Origin: Candidatus Melainabacteria bacterium
Lineage (GTDB): Bacteria; Cyanobacteriota; Vampirovibrionia; Obscuribacterales; Obscuribacteraceae
Assembly (NCBI GenBank): GCA_017307165.1
Contig: JAFKGK010000002.1
Span: 372,001-436,000 of the forward strand
DNA length: 64,000 nucleotides
Direction of reading: 5' to 3'
A program made the position numbers and the translations under genes. Below the pieces are notes generated by a model, which was not told where the DNA came from, searched no databases, and was given only the letters and a program-made list of their open reading frames with translations. This document shows positions 1 through 9,015 of the stretch, one piece after another. The number at the start of each line of letters is the position of its first letter. The first letter of the stretch is position 1.

Positions 1-48
1 AGGCATGACGTATTTGTGCCGGTTTAGCTCCCAAAAATTTGGAGCAAA

Positions 49-351
49 TCACAATACGCCATAAATCAATCGTTTAGTAGCTACTAGAGGGCCGGTCTTT
101 TGTCCGAGCACCGGCATGCGATCGCTCGATTCGTGTGCCTTGACTGCATCCATGTCCTGATATAGCTCATATAGCCAGATGGTGTCCGGTATGATCGTAC
201 CGTCCGCCAATCTCGGCTTTATCACATCAAACCTGATACACCCAGGCTCTTCAGCAAGACTACGACGGGCATGCTCCCTGATGAGGGCCTCAAACTCGTC
301 AAGATGACCGGGCTTGATACTAAATTCGACGATGATGGTTTGTTGAGACAT
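49..351 (-). CDS. Antibiotic biosynthesis monooxygenase (ABM) domain protein
   Basis: About 100 residues, a single ferredoxin-like ABM/YgiN-type domain. It opens with a beta strand (IIVEFSIKPGHLDEF), followed by EEPGCIRFDV and WLYELYQDMDAVKAHESSD, the usual order of this family. Members are dimeric cofactor-free oxygenases or quinone and heme-handling proteins, and substrate cannot be predicted. I chose the ATG at 349-351. An upstream GTG at 379-381 would overlap the end of rodA and adds only MGLAEKGKKR. The gene lies 20 bases after rodA on the same strand and so is probably the last gene of the minC-to-rodA operon. The family call is good and the function is open. Confidence 0.8.
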   Translation of the reverse strand: MSQQTIIVEFSIKPGHLDEFEALIREHARRSLAEEPGCIRFDVIKPRLADGTIIPDTIWLYELYQDMDAVKAHESSDRMPVLGQKTGPLVATKRLIYGVL

Positions 352-371
352 ACGCTTTTTCCCTTTTTCAG

Positions 372-1676
372 CTAATCCCACTCGCTCTTGATTTTGCGTG
401 GGGCAAAATAATAAATAGCCTGTAACAGGCCGATGGCGGTGAGGTCGACAATGAGAGCCGTGCCTCCATAACTGAGAAATGGCAGGGGGACGCCTGCCAC
501 TGGCATGATGCCAATGGTCATGCCGATGTTTTCAAAGGCATGAAAAATGAACATGCATAGAAGGCCGATGGCAATAGCAGCCGAGGCTGGATCGCGTCTT
601 GCTTGATGCGCGATCAGCAAAGCTCGAGTACAGATAGTGCCATATGCAAGCACTATGAGAGCACAGATCTTGAAGCCAAGCTCCTCGCCGATCACTGCAA
701 AAATAAAGTCCGTGTGGCGTTCGGGGATAAAGGCTCCCTGACTTTGATTGCCCTTGCCCAGCCCAGAGCCTGCTACTCCACCCGAACCAATAGCGATGAG
801 GCTCTGGAGGATGTGATAGCCCGAGCCGCGAGGATCATCATAAGGATTGACAAAGCTAGTGAGACGTTTTTGCTGGTATTCCTTGAGCAGCCCCCACATG
901 TGTGGCCTGAGCTCTCCGGCAGCATAATTGCCTGCCAGAACCGCTCCGATCATGATGATGCGCATCCACCATTTCCAATCGAATGTACGCCAAAAAATGA
1001 GCAGCACCACACCAAGGGCACCGATAAAATACATCCACCAGTGCAAGTCGAGGGCATTGAGAATGAGTGAGAACAAAGGGCTGATCAAGACCAATATGTC
1101 GCAGACCGTGGCGCCCGACCAATAGGATAAGCCGAGAAAGACGGCCCCGAAGGTCAAGGAGGTACCAAGATCGGGTTGCTTAAAAACGAGCACGGCTGGC
1201 GGAAGCAATATGATCAAGAGCTTGAAAACGTCAAAAAATCCTCTGATCGGATGCTTCTTGAGCCAGGCTGCCAGTGAAAATATGACGGCGAGTTTTGCTA
1301 ATTCGGATGGCTGCAAGGTGATTGGACCTAGTGAGATCCAGCGTTGAGCCCCTAGAGCAGAATGCCCGGTGATCATGACGGCTAGCAATAATGCTAGATT
1401 GGCCACATACATCAGTGAGACTACCCAGCGATCGGTCCAAAATTTTGGATTTATGCGGGACACGATCATCATGACTGCGAGCCCTGCCCAGGCGCAGGCT
1501 GCCTGCTTTTCGTAATAGCCCTGACTGTGCTGCGAGAGGTGCAGTACATTTAGACCGACAGCGATCAAAAAGCCGGTAGCCCCGAGAAGCCACCAGTCGA
1601 CGCCGATAAAGACGTTGAAGAGGTTTCTCAGGGCTTGAGGCACTAATTGCGGACTGGCTGAGCTCGAATTCAGCAT
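372..1676 (-). CDS. rodA: RodA/FtsW-family peptidoglycan glycosyltransferase
   Basis: A 434-residue polytopic membrane protein of the SEDS family, which polymerises lipid II into glycan strands. Family motifs seen in order: QRWISLGPITLQPSELAKL (about residue 110), RHTDFIFAVIGEELGF (about 320) and VPLPFLSYGGTAL (about 400). Roughly ten hydrophobic segments fit the family. The position after minE and the length favour RodA (elongation) over FtsW, which usually sits in the mur/dcw cluster; the two are hard to separate by eye. Its start overlaps the end of minE by 7 bases, so translation is probably coupled. Confidence 0.9.
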   Translation of the reverse strand: MLNSSSASPQLVPQALRNLFNVFIGVDWWLLGATGFLIAVGLNVLHLSQHSQGYYEKQAACAWAGLAVMMIVSRINPKFWTDRWVVSLMYVANLALLLAVMITGHSALGAQRWISLGPITLQPSELAKLAVIFSLAAWLKKHPIRGFFDVFKLLIILLPPAVLVFKQPDLGTSLTFGAVFLGLSYWSGATVCDILVLISPLFSLILNALDLHWWMYFIGALGVVLLIFWRTFDWKWWMRIIMIGAVLAGNYAAGELRPHMWGLLKEYQQKRLTSFVNPYDDPRGSGYHILQSLIAIGSGGVAGSGLGKGNQSQGAFIPERHTDFIFAVIGEELGFKICALIVLAYGTICTRALLIAHQARRDPASAAIAIGLLCMFIFHAFENIGMTIGIMPVAGVPLPFLSYGGTALIVDLTAIGLLQAIYYFAPRKIKSEWD

Positions 1677-1939
1677 TTGCTACGAATCAAACGGAAGTTC
1701 GCTATGAGCGAGGCCCTACGTTCGTATTGTTGCAGATCAAAGTGAGTGGTGTCCTTGTCCAGATCAAAATACCTGGACACTACAGCAGTCAACTCCTCTT
1801 CGAGTGACTCGAGCCTTCCGGCAGGCAGTTCGAGACGATCGTGGGTCAGCATGGACTTCATTCTGTCTCTGGCTGTCACTCTTGCGTCATCAGTCTTGAG
1901 GTTTGGGCGAAAGATCCAATCGAGTATTTGCATTTGCAT
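1670..1939 (-). CDS. minE: Cell division topological specificity factor MinE
   Basis: An 89-residue protein, the usual length for MinE, which binds MinD at the membrane, stimulates its ATPase and drives pole-to-pole oscillation. The N-terminal membrane/MinD-binding stretch (ILDWIFRPN) is followed by ARDRMKSMLTHDR, the typical MinD-contact helix region. The C-terminal dimerisation domain reads LESLEEELTAVVSRYFDLD. A clear ribosome binding site (AAGGAGGG) lies 7-8 bases before the ATG at 1937-1939. It sits 13 bases after minD and overlaps rodA. Confidence 0.93.
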   Translation of the reverse strand: MQMQILDWIFRPNLKTDDARVTARDRMKSMLTHDRLELPAGRLESLEEELTAVVSRYFDLDKDTTHFDLQQYERRASLIANFRLIRSKC

Positions 1940-1952
1940 AGTCGGACCCTCC

Positions 1953-2768
1953 TTAAACCCTGACCGGGGGACTAAAGAAACTCACGATCTTGTTGAGCCA
2001 GGTCTGGCTTTGCGGAGTGAGGTCCATGATCGCTACGTCTTCGCCGCGTATGCGACGAGCAATATTGCGATAGGCCAGGCCGGCGCGTACGTTCTCGGTG
2101 CCAGCGATGGGCTCGCCCTTATTGGTGGAGATAATGATCTCTTCGTCTTCGGGAACTACACCGAGGAGCTTGACCGAAAGGATCTCTAGCACATCATCCA
2201 CAGACATCATGTCGTTATTTGCGACCATGTTGGGGCGATAGCGATTGAGTACCAGTCTGTACTCCTTGATCTCGTCCTTGCGAGCTTCGAGCAAGCCAAT
2301 GATACGATCTGCATCGCGTACTGCCGACATTTCGGGAGTGGTGATGACGATTGCTTCTTCGGCTCCTGCACAGGCATTTTGAAAGCCTTGCTCGATACCA
2401 GCGGGACTGTCGACGAGGACAAAGTCATACATGGCTTTGAGCTCATCGCAGAGCTTTTTCATTTGCTCGGCTGTGACAGCTGATTTGTCACGGGTCTGAG
2501 CCGCGGGGAGGAGAGAAAGATTGCCAAGTTTTTTGTCCTTGACCAGTGCTTGACGTAGTTTGCAACGTTCTTCGACTACATCGACGAGGTTGTATACCAC
2601 TCTGTTTTCGAGACCCATAAGGATGTCGAGATTGCGAAGGCCTATGTCCATGTCGACGAGGGCTACGCTGGCACCGGTGCTGGCAAGGGCCACACCGATA
2701 TTGGCACTAGCAGTAGTCTTGCCGACTCCGCCCTTGCCCGATGTTACTACGATTACGCGACCGCTCAT
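1953..2768 (-). CDS. minD: Septum site-determining ATPase MinD
   Basis: A 271-residue ParA/MinD-family ATPase. It has the deviant Walker A motif GKGGVGKTT at residues 11-19, a switch region DMDIGLRNLD, and VLVDSPAGIE as Walker B. The C-terminus ends in an amphipathic helix (WLNKIVSFFSPPVRV) that would serve as the membrane-targeting sequence. MinD recruits MinC to block FtsZ at the poles and is released by MinE. A ribosome binding site (AGAGGA) precedes the ATG at 2766-2768. It is flanked by minC (75 bases upstream) and minE. Confidence 0.97.
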   Translation of the reverse strand: MSGRVIVVTSGKGGVGKTTASANIGVALASTGASVALVDMDIGLRNLDILMGLENRVVYNLVDVVEERCKLRQALVKDKKLGNLSLLPAAQTRDKSAVTAEQMKKLCDELKAMYDFVLVDSPAGIEQGFQNACAGAEEAIVITTPEMSAVRDADRIIGLLEARKDEIKEYRLVLNRYRPNMVANNDMMSVDDVLEILSVKLLGVVPEDEEIIISTNKGEPIAGTENVRAGLAYRNIARRIRGEDVAIMDLTPQSQTWLNKIVSFFSPPVRV

Positions 2769-2843
2769 TCCTTATCCTCTGATGTGTGAGAGAGATGCTA
2801 TTTGTCTGATGGGAAATGTCTGAATTGGAGGGGGAAAATTAGA

Positions 2844-3812
2844 CTAGACTCGTGCAGGTTCGACACGATTTTTTTGCACTCTGATCTTGCCTTCGACCAT
2901 GCGTGCTATCTCAGGGCCAGTACCCTGAGCAAACATAAATCTAGGACGATCAGGAGCACGCGCGATGGCATGCGCGATGCGGATCTGCAAGGGCTGGAGA
3001 TTGAGAGCCCGGATCTCGGCAGTGGTATTGCCGCCGATACCAGCATGAGCAATGCCGCGCAAACTGCCCCAGACAGTGATATCGCCTTCGGCCATGATTT
3101 CGGCACCAGGATTGACATCACCTATGATGACCAGGTCACCTTTGTGACTGACGGTCTGACCAGAACGTAGGTGTTGCTTTAGATATAGGACCTGAGGCAG
3201 GACGATCTTTTGCTCGTGTGCCGCCTGCTCTGCCTTGGGCTCCGGGAGAGGTGCATCTTCGATGGTGTCATGCTCCAACTCCAGAATGGATACATCCAGG
3301 TTGGTTTTGGCCTTTGTTTCATCGAGATCTTGATCGTCAGGTTCGGTCTCGGCAAATGGTATGTCGCCTTTGATCTCGACTTTGATCTTTGGCAAGGACA
3401 TAGGTGCCTTGTCGAGGACTTTGACATTGTTTTGGGCAAATGCGGCTCTGGTATTGGCCAATTTTGCCACCACCGCCTCAGGAAATACTCCCACTCCCTT
3501 GGCTATGGCAAGGATCTGTGCTGCTTGCGCTGCTGTTAGATCGAGCTTGCCCATGGCCAATAATACGGTCGAGCCTTTCCAAAATTGGTTAGAAGATTGC
3601 AGAGTGCTGGATAGCTGCTCAAGTGCCTCTTGCAGAGTGGAGCAACCACCCACGTCGAGCAGGACTCCTTTTTCGGGTTGGCTGATGATGGCGATTTTGG
3701 ACATTTGTAGGGCTGTACTCGCAGGTAAATGGTTTGGATCTGATGCAAGTGCTTTTAACAAGCGCCTCTTGCGAGGTGTTTGTAGAGACCGTTTATGTAT
3801 GCGCCTTGCCAT
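2844..3812 (-). CDS. minC: Septum site-determining protein MinC
   Basis: A 322-residue MinC. The C-terminal domain is clear: a right-handed beta-helix segment with LRSGQTVSHKGDLVIIGDVN, then GAEIMAEGDITVWGSLRGIAHAG, which binds MinD. The N-terminal FtsZ-inhibiting domain is visible around VLLDVGG through AQILAIAKGVG. An acidic linker of about 70 residues (DDQDLDETK, LELEHD) separates the domains. The start is uncertain: ATG at 3810-3812 adds a basic 36-residue extension (ARRIHKRSLQTPRKRR), while an internal ATG at 3702-3704 gives MSKIAIIS and a standard-length MinC. Neither has a good ribosome binding site. Confidence 0.9.
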   Translation of the reverse strand: MARRIHKRSLQTPRKRRLLKALASDPNHLPASTALQMSKIAIISQPEKGVLLDVGGCSTLQEALEQLSSTLQSSNQFWKGSTVLLAMGKLDLTAAQAAQILAIAKGVGVFPEAVVAKLANTRAAFAQNNVKVLDKAPMSLPKIKVEIKGDIPFAETEPDDQDLDETKAKTNLDVSILELEHDTIEDAPLPEPKAEQAAHEQKIVLPQVLYLKQHLRSGQTVSHKGDLVIIGDVNPGAEIMAEGDITVWGSLRGIAHAGIGGNTTAEIRALNLQPLQIRIAHAIARAPDRPRFMFAQGTGPEIARMVEGKIRVQKNRVEPARV

Positions 3813-3991
3813 GTAACAAAGGCTGTAGATATCCTATTGTTTCAAAATCCGCTCGTCAAGCCGCTCGACATGTGCGATGCATATACATCAAGCGTAGAAA
3901 AAGATGACAGTTGTGTAAGGAAAATAAATCTTTCAGCAGCCATGCGTATTTCGAGCAATATTTTGAAATAGAAGAAAAATCCAATCTTGGA

Positions 3992-4942
3992 TTATCGGCT
4001 GGCAAAAAGGGACGGTATCAGATGTGATGCCGCAGTATGTGGATCGATCTCACGATTGATGATCTGGGTGATGACGTCCTGTACATCAGTGCTATTGGCC
4101 AGGCTGTCTTTGAGATTGCGGCGAGCCATATCGGCTACTATTTCGGACAACTCTGCTTGGATACGCTTGGACCGCCGGGTCTCGAGCAAGCCTGAGGCTT
4201 CTAAAAATGCCTTGTGATCACATACCGACTGCCAAAGCTCATCTATACCCTGACCAGTCTCGGCTATAGAGACGATTACTGGTGGACGCCAGGCAGTCTC
4301 AAAATGGGCCAGCTCTAGCGATGCTACGATCTCAGAAGCAGATTTGTTGGCCCCCGGCAAGTCTCCCTTATTGACTACAAAGACATCGCCAATTTCCATG
4401 ATGCCTGATTTGATCGCCTGGATATCATCTCCAGATCCCGGCATGAGCACAAGGATCGTGGTATCTGCCGTCTGGGCGATGGCGAGCTCGGATTGCCCTA
4501 CGCCGACTGTCTCTATGATGATTACGTCAAAACCAGAAGCGTCGAGCATCCGTACTGCGTCGTAGGTGGCTAATGAAACGCCGCCCTGGTGACCACGGTT
4601 GGCCATCGATCTGATAAAAACTTTGCGATCCAGAGTATGTCCTTGCATACGGATACGGTCGCCCAGAATGGCCCCGCCAGTAAAAGGGCTGCTGGGATCG
4701 ACTGCCAATACCGCTACTTTGAGATCTTGTTTGCGAGCTTCTGTAATTAGTGCATCCACGAGCGTGGACTTGCCGACTCCGGGAGAGCCGGTGACACCAA
4801 TGACGTGAGCGCGTCCTGATCTGCTAAAGACGCTCGATACGAGCTGGGCAGCCTCTTTGCCTCCGTCCTCGACTACTGTGATAGCACGGGCCAGCGCTCT
4901 GCGATCGCCGGCGATTACTTGCTGGGAAAGGACATCGATCAT
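3992..4942 (-). CDS. meaB: MeaB/ArgK-family GTPase (methylmalonyl-CoA mutase chaperone)
   Basis: A 316-residue G3E-family P-loop GTPase. Walker A GSPGVGKS is at residues 52-59, followed by VLAVDPSSPFTGGAILGDRIRM, the switch region typical of MeaB/ArgK. IIETVGVGQSE and the base-specificity motif NKGD also fit. Members guard or load adenosylcobalamin on methylmalonyl-CoA or isobutyryl-CoA mutase. No mutase gene is in this window, so the client must be elsewhere. The start codon overlaps the stop of the upstream coiled-coil gene (ATGA), which implies coupling. Confidence 0.92.
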   Translation of the reverse strand: MIDVLSQQVIAGDRRALARAITVVEDGGKEAAQLVSSVFSRSGRAHVIGVTGSPGVGKSTLVDALITEARKQDLKVAVLAVDPSSPFTGGAILGDRIRMQGHTLDRKVFIRSMANRGHQGGVSLATYDAVRMLDASGFDVIIIETVGVGQSELAIAQTADTTILVLMPGSGDDIQAIKSGIMEIGDVFVVNKGDLPGANKSASEIVASLELAHFETAWRPPVIVSIAETGQGIDELWQSVCDHKAFLEASGLLETRRSKRIQAELSEIVADMARRNLKDSLANSTDVQDVITQIINREIDPHTAASHLIPSLFASR

Positions 4943-5433
4943 GGATTTTTGCCTTTGAAAGCCTTAAACCAGCCAGGTGTTTCCTTGGCGGCTTGATTGT
5001 ATGACTCTTCGACTTGCTGCCGACGCTGAGCATTTTCTGCTTCGTTGAGCATCACTGCCAAAAGATCGCGTTCAGATTCGCGAGTCTTGAGTTGATGAGA
5101 AAGCTCGGCCACAGCCGCTCTCAACTCCTCAGTCTCTTGCAGCTTGCTCTCCAATTGACCGGTAATGCGAGAGAGTTCTTGATGCAACTGTCTGTTTTCG
5201 CGACTCTTATCTGCAAGCAAAAGACCCTGGTTGGCTATCTCTGACTTGAGATCTTCTCCATCTCTGGCCTGCCGCTCCAGCTCTCTCAATTGGGCGGAGA
5301 GCATCAGGTTTTTTTCTTGGGATTGCACCAGGGCATCTTGCAATTCGATAATTTTGGCCGTCATCTGAGCCGCATCCATGCCTTCCAAGGCAGACAAATT
5401 AGTCGACGATGCACCGGGGCTGATTTCTGACAT
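4939..5433 (-). CDS. Coiled-coil protein of unknown function
   Basis: A 164-residue soluble protein, predicted almost wholly alpha-helical. Residues about 20-145 show heptad-like spacing rich in Leu, Glu, Gln and Arg (IIELQDALVQSQEKN, QLRELERQARDGEDL). There are no membrane segments, signal peptide or catalytic motifs. It ends GWFKAFKGKNP. It overlaps meaB by four bases and is therefore probably co-expressed with it, but I see no known MeaB partner of this type. The upstream region is shared with divergent nagA. Confidence 0.75.
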   Translation of the reverse strand: MSEISPGASSTNLSALEGMDAAQMTAKIIELQDALVQSQEKNLMLSAQLRELERQARDGEDLKSEIANQGLLLADKSRENRQLHQELSRITGQLESKLQETEELRAAVAELSHQLKTRESERDLLAVMLNEAENAQRRQQVEESYNQAAKETPGWFKAFKGKNP

Positions 5434-5514
5434 TTACTCTGTATTTCTCTAAGGAGTATCAATTGGCTAGAATATACCTTATTTTATCCTATCGTCCTAA
5501 CGGCGGGCAAAGAC

Positions 5515-6663
5515 ATGGCAGTCAAGAGACTTTTGATCAAAAACGGTATCGTCCTCACTCCTCTCAATGAGCTGGCAACCGATCTGTATATCGAGGATGG
5601 TCGCATACAGCAGATCGGCAATGCGCCTGTGCCGAGACAAGATGCGTCCGATCTCGAAGTCTTTGATGCAGACGGTGGCTATGTCTGTCCAGGACTCATC
5701 GATTTGCAGGTCAACGGTGGTCCGATGTGCGACCTCTGGCAAGAGATCGATGCTGCAAAACTCGATGCCTTGCGTCTGGATCTCGCCCAACACGGCGTCA
5801 CGAGCTTTTTGCCCACATTGATCACGGGGCCGGTCGATCATGTCAAAGCTAATCTCGACCTGCTCAAGGACCTGGGCGTCAGACGTGGCGGCATGCACCT
5901 CGAACCAGAGTTTGGCAGGCTCGGTCAGACAGGGCTTGCTCGGATGCCTGGAGTGCATCTGGAGGGACCTTATATATCGCCAAAGCGCCCTGGCGTACAT
6001 CCAGCGGCTAATATCCTGCCGCTTGATCAAGGTGAAATAGGTAAAATAATAGATGCTGCCAACGAAAAATCAGTAGCGCTGATGACGGTAGCCCCTGAAA
6101 CTGCGGCGAATGGCGAAACTATAAGCGTCTTACAAAAGATGGGTATAAAGCTTTCTGCCGGTCACTCCAATGCTAGTTCGCAAGAGGCTAGGGCTGCCTT
6201 CGATGCTGGCATCGGACTGGTGACCCATCTTTTTAACGCCATGCCGCCATTGCATCATCGCCAGGTCGGTATAGCTGGCGCTGCCTTGCTCGATGATAGA
6301 GTAGTCTGCCAGTTGATTGCCGATGGTCTGCATCTCAGTCCAGAGATGGTTGCACTGATCTATAAGATAAAAGGACCCGATTCTACTATCTTAGTTACCG
6401 ATCGAGCCGCCATTGGCACCAGTCAGGGAGGATTGGTGGGTGCTTCGATCACTCTCGACCAGGCAGTGGCCAATGTAGTCAAGTGGGGCGTGTGCACATT
6501 TGCAACTGCCATCAAGATGGCATCTTATAATCCAGCTGTAGCTCTTGGTCTCAACGACGTTGGCTTCTTAGCCCCAGGCTGCCTTGGGGATATCGCTATT
6601 TTTGATTCGACTAGCCTTTTGGTAAAGCAAGTCTTTGTCGGCGGCATCAAAGTACAAAAATAA
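5515..6663 (+). CDS. nagA: N-acetylglucosamine-6-phosphate deacetylase
   Basis: A 382-residue amidohydrolase-superfamily enzyme that converts GlcNAc-6-phosphate to GlcN-6-phosphate in amino sugar and peptidoglycan recycling. The first metal-site strand reads LIDLQVNGG, with the Gln-x-Asn form seen in E. coli-type mononuclear NagA instead of His-x-His. HLEGPY at residues 148-153 carries the metal-binding Glu. HSNAS and THLFNAMPPLHH supply the metal His residues and substrate site. IADGLH and the catalytic Asp in LVTDR follow. The length is normal for the family. It stands alone, with no nagB or PTS gene beside it. Confidence 0.92.
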   Translation: MAVKRLLIKNGIVLTPLNELATDLYIEDGRIQQIGNAPVPRQDASDLEVFDADGGYVCPGLIDLQVNGGPMCDLWQEIDAAKLDALRLDLAQHGVTSFLPTLITGPVDHVKANLDLLKDLGVRRGGMHLEPEFGRLGQTGLARMPGVHLEGPYISPKRPGVHPAANILPLDQGEIGKIIDAANEKSVALMTVAPETAANGETISVLQKMGIKLSAGHSNASSQEARAAFDAGIGLVTHLFNAMPPLHHRQVGIAGAALLDDRVVCQLIADGLHLSPEMVALIYKIKGPDSTILVTDRAAIGTSQGGLVGASITLDQAVANVVKWGVCTFATAIKMASYNPAVALGLNDVGFLAPGCLGDIAIFDSTSLLVKQVFVGGIKVQK

Positions 6664-6674
6664 GCCACACTATC

Positions 6675-7838
6675 TTAGTCTTTGTTATCGCCTTTGCGCT
6701 TGCTAAATAAGCCTGCAACGAGCATGCCAGCCAGCGCGCCGCCTATTACTTTGGCAACCTGCCCCTTCCCTTCTGGTCCAGCAAGTGCAGAACGTCTCCT
6801 GTCCGTGACTGAACTCGATCGACCCAGATTGAGGTTGAGATCTTGCTTAGGTGAAAACACTGCTTGATGATGCCCATCATTGAGATCGGTTCGACAATTG
6901 TCTATGGCTTGCTCGCGAGTGATCTGTCCTCTTTTAAGCATGTCCATATTGGCCAGTGCCATATGGGCTTCTTCTTCGGAGAGTAGGCCAAGGCTGAGAA
7001 AAAATCTGGCAGAAGCTCTCGGATCTCGCAACATGGCCTGGTATTTTGACTGAACATCTGCCTGGCTAAAGACATTGGCTGCTTTGAGCAGGTCCACCAG
7101 TCGATAGTCCGCGTCGTCCAAAGGTTTGACGGCACTGGGAGTTTGTGGCGTTTGGGTCTCTAGACTGCTTACCGAGTCGAGGACATTGGCAGTGGATTGC
7201 TCCGGATTTGTTTTTATAATGGGTTTTTCGAACTCTAGAGTCGCCTTGCCCTTATTGAGCGATTCTTCGGCTTTAACCCAGAGCAAAAATGTCTTTTGCA
7301 CGGCTTTGATGGCTTCGTCTCTAGAAATCTCGCTATGCGAAAGCTGCTCTTGTATCCTCTGGACCGAAGGAAACAAGGCAGGAGAGAGAACCCCTTGAAG
7401 AACTAGAGCAGATCCGAGCGGTATGCCAGACGCTGCGCTTGTCTCCATGGCTTTTTCGAGCTCTTCGGGATCGACTATATTGGAATCGAGCAGGAGCGCT
7501 GCCAGTTTGTCGGCGGGAGTGTAGTCTGGGTTGAGGTTTTCTTCTTTTAGAGCCTCATTGAGATCTATTTTGTTGTCGTGCACCTGTCTTAAGGCCTTGA
7601 CCGCCGTATCCAGAGGCAGTTTGTTGTCCCTCAGCAAGGATTGTGCTTGTAATGCGGCCTCGAGTACGTCTTCACGGACGAAACCACTCATCAATAGAGT
7701 CCTACCAATAGGTACGCCAAGCCTCTTAGCGACCTGGATGGCCTCGGTCAACTCAGCCGAGCTGACTATATCTGCCTCGGTCAAGAGTTCGCCAACCTTT
7801 ACATCGACGGGTTCGGCCTGAGTTTTTCCTGGATTCAT
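6675..7838 (-). CDS. Protein with tandem MshEN-like (GspE N-terminal-like) repeats
   Basis: 387 residues with at least two and probably three helical modules. Each resembles the N-terminal domain of GspE/PilB/MshE ATPases: VGELLTEADIVSSAELTEAI with PIGRTLLMSGFV, then LAALLLDSNIVDPEELEKAM with PLGSALVLQGVL, and a weaker copy RLVDLLKAANVFSQADV with FFLSLGLLSEEEA. The usual G-L-x(n)-G-x-I/L pattern is kept. There is no ATPase core. The C-terminus has one short hydrophobic segment (VIGGALAGMLVAGLF) followed by Lys/Arg, possibly a membrane anchor. Paralogues occur at 17504, 40265 and 59870. In MshE such domains bind c-di-GMP; that role here is only a suggestion. Confidence 0.7.
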   Translation of the reverse strand: MNPGKTQAEPVDVKVGELLTEADIVSSAELTEAIQVAKRLGVPIGRTLLMSGFVREDVLEAALQAQSLLRDNKLPLDTAVKALRQVHDNKIDLNEALKEENLNPDYTPADKLAALLLDSNIVDPEELEKAMETSAASGIPLGSALVLQGVLSPALFPSVQRIQEQLSHSEISRDEAIKAVQKTFLLWVKAEESLNKGKATLEFEKPIIKTNPEQSTANVLDSVSSLETQTPQTPSAVKPLDDADYRLVDLLKAANVFSQADVQSKYQAMLRDPRASARFFLSLGLLSEEEAHMALANMDMLKRGQITREQAIDNCRTDLNDGHHQAVFSPKQDLNLNLGRSSSVTDRRRSALAGPEGKGQVAKVIGGALAGMLVAGLFSKRKGDNKD

Positions 7839-7861
7839 GGGTATGCCTTATACATTGAATC

Positions 7862-7873
7862 GACAAATTTGTC
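7862..7873. promoter_or_regulatory. Perfect 12-bp palindrome in a divergent promoter region
   Basis: GACAAATTTGTC is a perfect palindrome lying 24 bases before the 6675-7838 gene and 88 bases before the divergent TPR gene at 7961. The sequence just after it repeats ACAAATTT. A dimeric regulator site between the two starts is plausible. It is AT-rich, so chance cannot be excluded. Confidence 0.35.
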
Positions 7874-7960
7874 CTACAAATTTATTCTACCCGTTAGTCA
7901 GATATAGTTATTATTAGCCTTCAACAATGCCTGTAAAAGCAAAACCTGTCACGGATTTTT

Positions 7961-8914
7961 ATGCAACATACATTTAATAGATCATCATTGGGTCAGATTT
8001 CCCGCTCGACTGTGGCAGCGGGTATCTTTGCAGCATTGGCAATGCAGCCTGCGCTCTCTCAGGGCATAAGCGAGTACGGTGGTTTGATGGCTATGCCCAA
8101 GGGCGTGCCGTCCAGCAATATGGCTGGTGGTCTGACTAGATTATACAATGCAGGCGCGACACCACAGGCAGTATTATCCGAGCAACAAGCGGCCTACAGT
8201 CTCGGGTTGACCGACGTCAAACCTCCAGACCCCAAAAAAATCAAGGCGCAGACCATCAAATCTGTGGATCTATACAAAAATGCCAAGGTCAAAATGGCCG
8301 ATCCAACACCTGCAAACCTCACACAAGCAGCAAAAATGCTACGTGAGGCCATTTCTATCCGCAACTCGATCTGGGGCTATCAGGATCCTGCTATCCCTCA
8401 AATGCTCAATATGCTGGCCGAGGTCTATATAAAGCAAAAATACTATCCTCAGGCAGAAGCCTGCTATCACAATGCTCAAGTTTATATAACCAAACGTTCC
8501 GGACCAGGCAGTTACGAAAGATTTGATGCCTTATTGGGCCTGGCCAGATTGTATGAATCACTAAAAAACTACAAGGGTGCTGCCAATAACTATAGACAGA
8601 TCGTGGTCATTGACGAGCGCCTCAATCGCGCTGCAGATCCCCGTGCTATTGCGCGTCAGATCAGCCTGCTCAACTGCCTCGCACTGAGCAATGATAGTGG
8701 TTTTGCCGACGCTCAAAAAGCTTTCGTCGACAAGATCGACAAATTGATTGGGCGCAAGGATGTGAGCGAAAAAGACCGAGAGATACTCAAAGCCCTCAAG
8801 ACAGAAGGTATCAATGTAGTCGCACAAAGCGCAGAGCCTAATGCGACTGCTGATAGCAAACCCACAGCCGAGTCCAATCCCAGTGACGACGCCAATAGCG
8901 CTGTACCCAAGTAA
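7961..8914 (+). CDS. Secreted TPR-repeat protein
   Basis: 317 residues. The N-terminus is a Sec signal peptide (basic start, hydrophobic TVAAGIFAALAMQPALS, probable cleavage near ALSQG). The middle contains TPR-like helix pairs: AAKMLREAISIRNSIWG, MLNMLAEVYIKQKYYPQAEACYHNAQVY, ALLGLARLYESLKNYKGAANNYRQIV. The C-terminal 40 residues are low-complexity Ala/Ser/Pro/Asn. TPRs are protein-binding scaffolds, and no partner can be named. No ribosome binding site precedes the ATG. Confidence 0.8.
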   Translation: MQHTFNRSSLGQISRSTVAAGIFAALAMQPALSQGISEYGGLMAMPKGVPSSNMAGGLTRLYNAGATPQAVLSEQQAAYSLGLTDVKPPDPKKIKAQTIKSVDLYKNAKVKMADPTPANLTQAAKMLREAISIRNSIWGYQDPAIPQMLNMLAEVYIKQKYYPQAEACYHNAQVYITKRSGPGSYERFDALLGLARLYESLKNYKGAANNYRQIVVIDERLNRAADPRAIARQISLLNCLALSNDSGFADAQKAFVDKIDKLIGRKDVSEKDREILKALKTEGINVVAQSAEPNATADSKPTAESNPSDDANSAVPK

Positions 8915-8927
8915 GCCCAGCATATCG

Positions 8928-8951
8928 ATCACTGTGCTTATACACAGTGAT
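8928..8951. repeat. Perfect 9-bp inverted repeat with 6-base loop
   Basis: ATCACTGTG and CACAGTGAT flank CTTATA between the TPR gene and the helicase-like gene. No T-run follows, so it is not a classical Rho-independent terminator. It may be an operator or an mRNA stability hairpin. A GTG at 8947 inside the right arm is a possible but unlikely start for the next gene. Confidence 0.5.
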
Positions 8952-9015
8952 GATAGATCGGCCGATGCATATGATCTCCTTGCTCGCACTAAAGCAACAA
9001 GCAGGAGAAATGAGT

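Noticed and set aside
603..1070. 155-residue plus-strand frame within rodA
   Set aside because: It lies entirely opposite a well-supported gene and shows no motif, signal or ribosome binding site.
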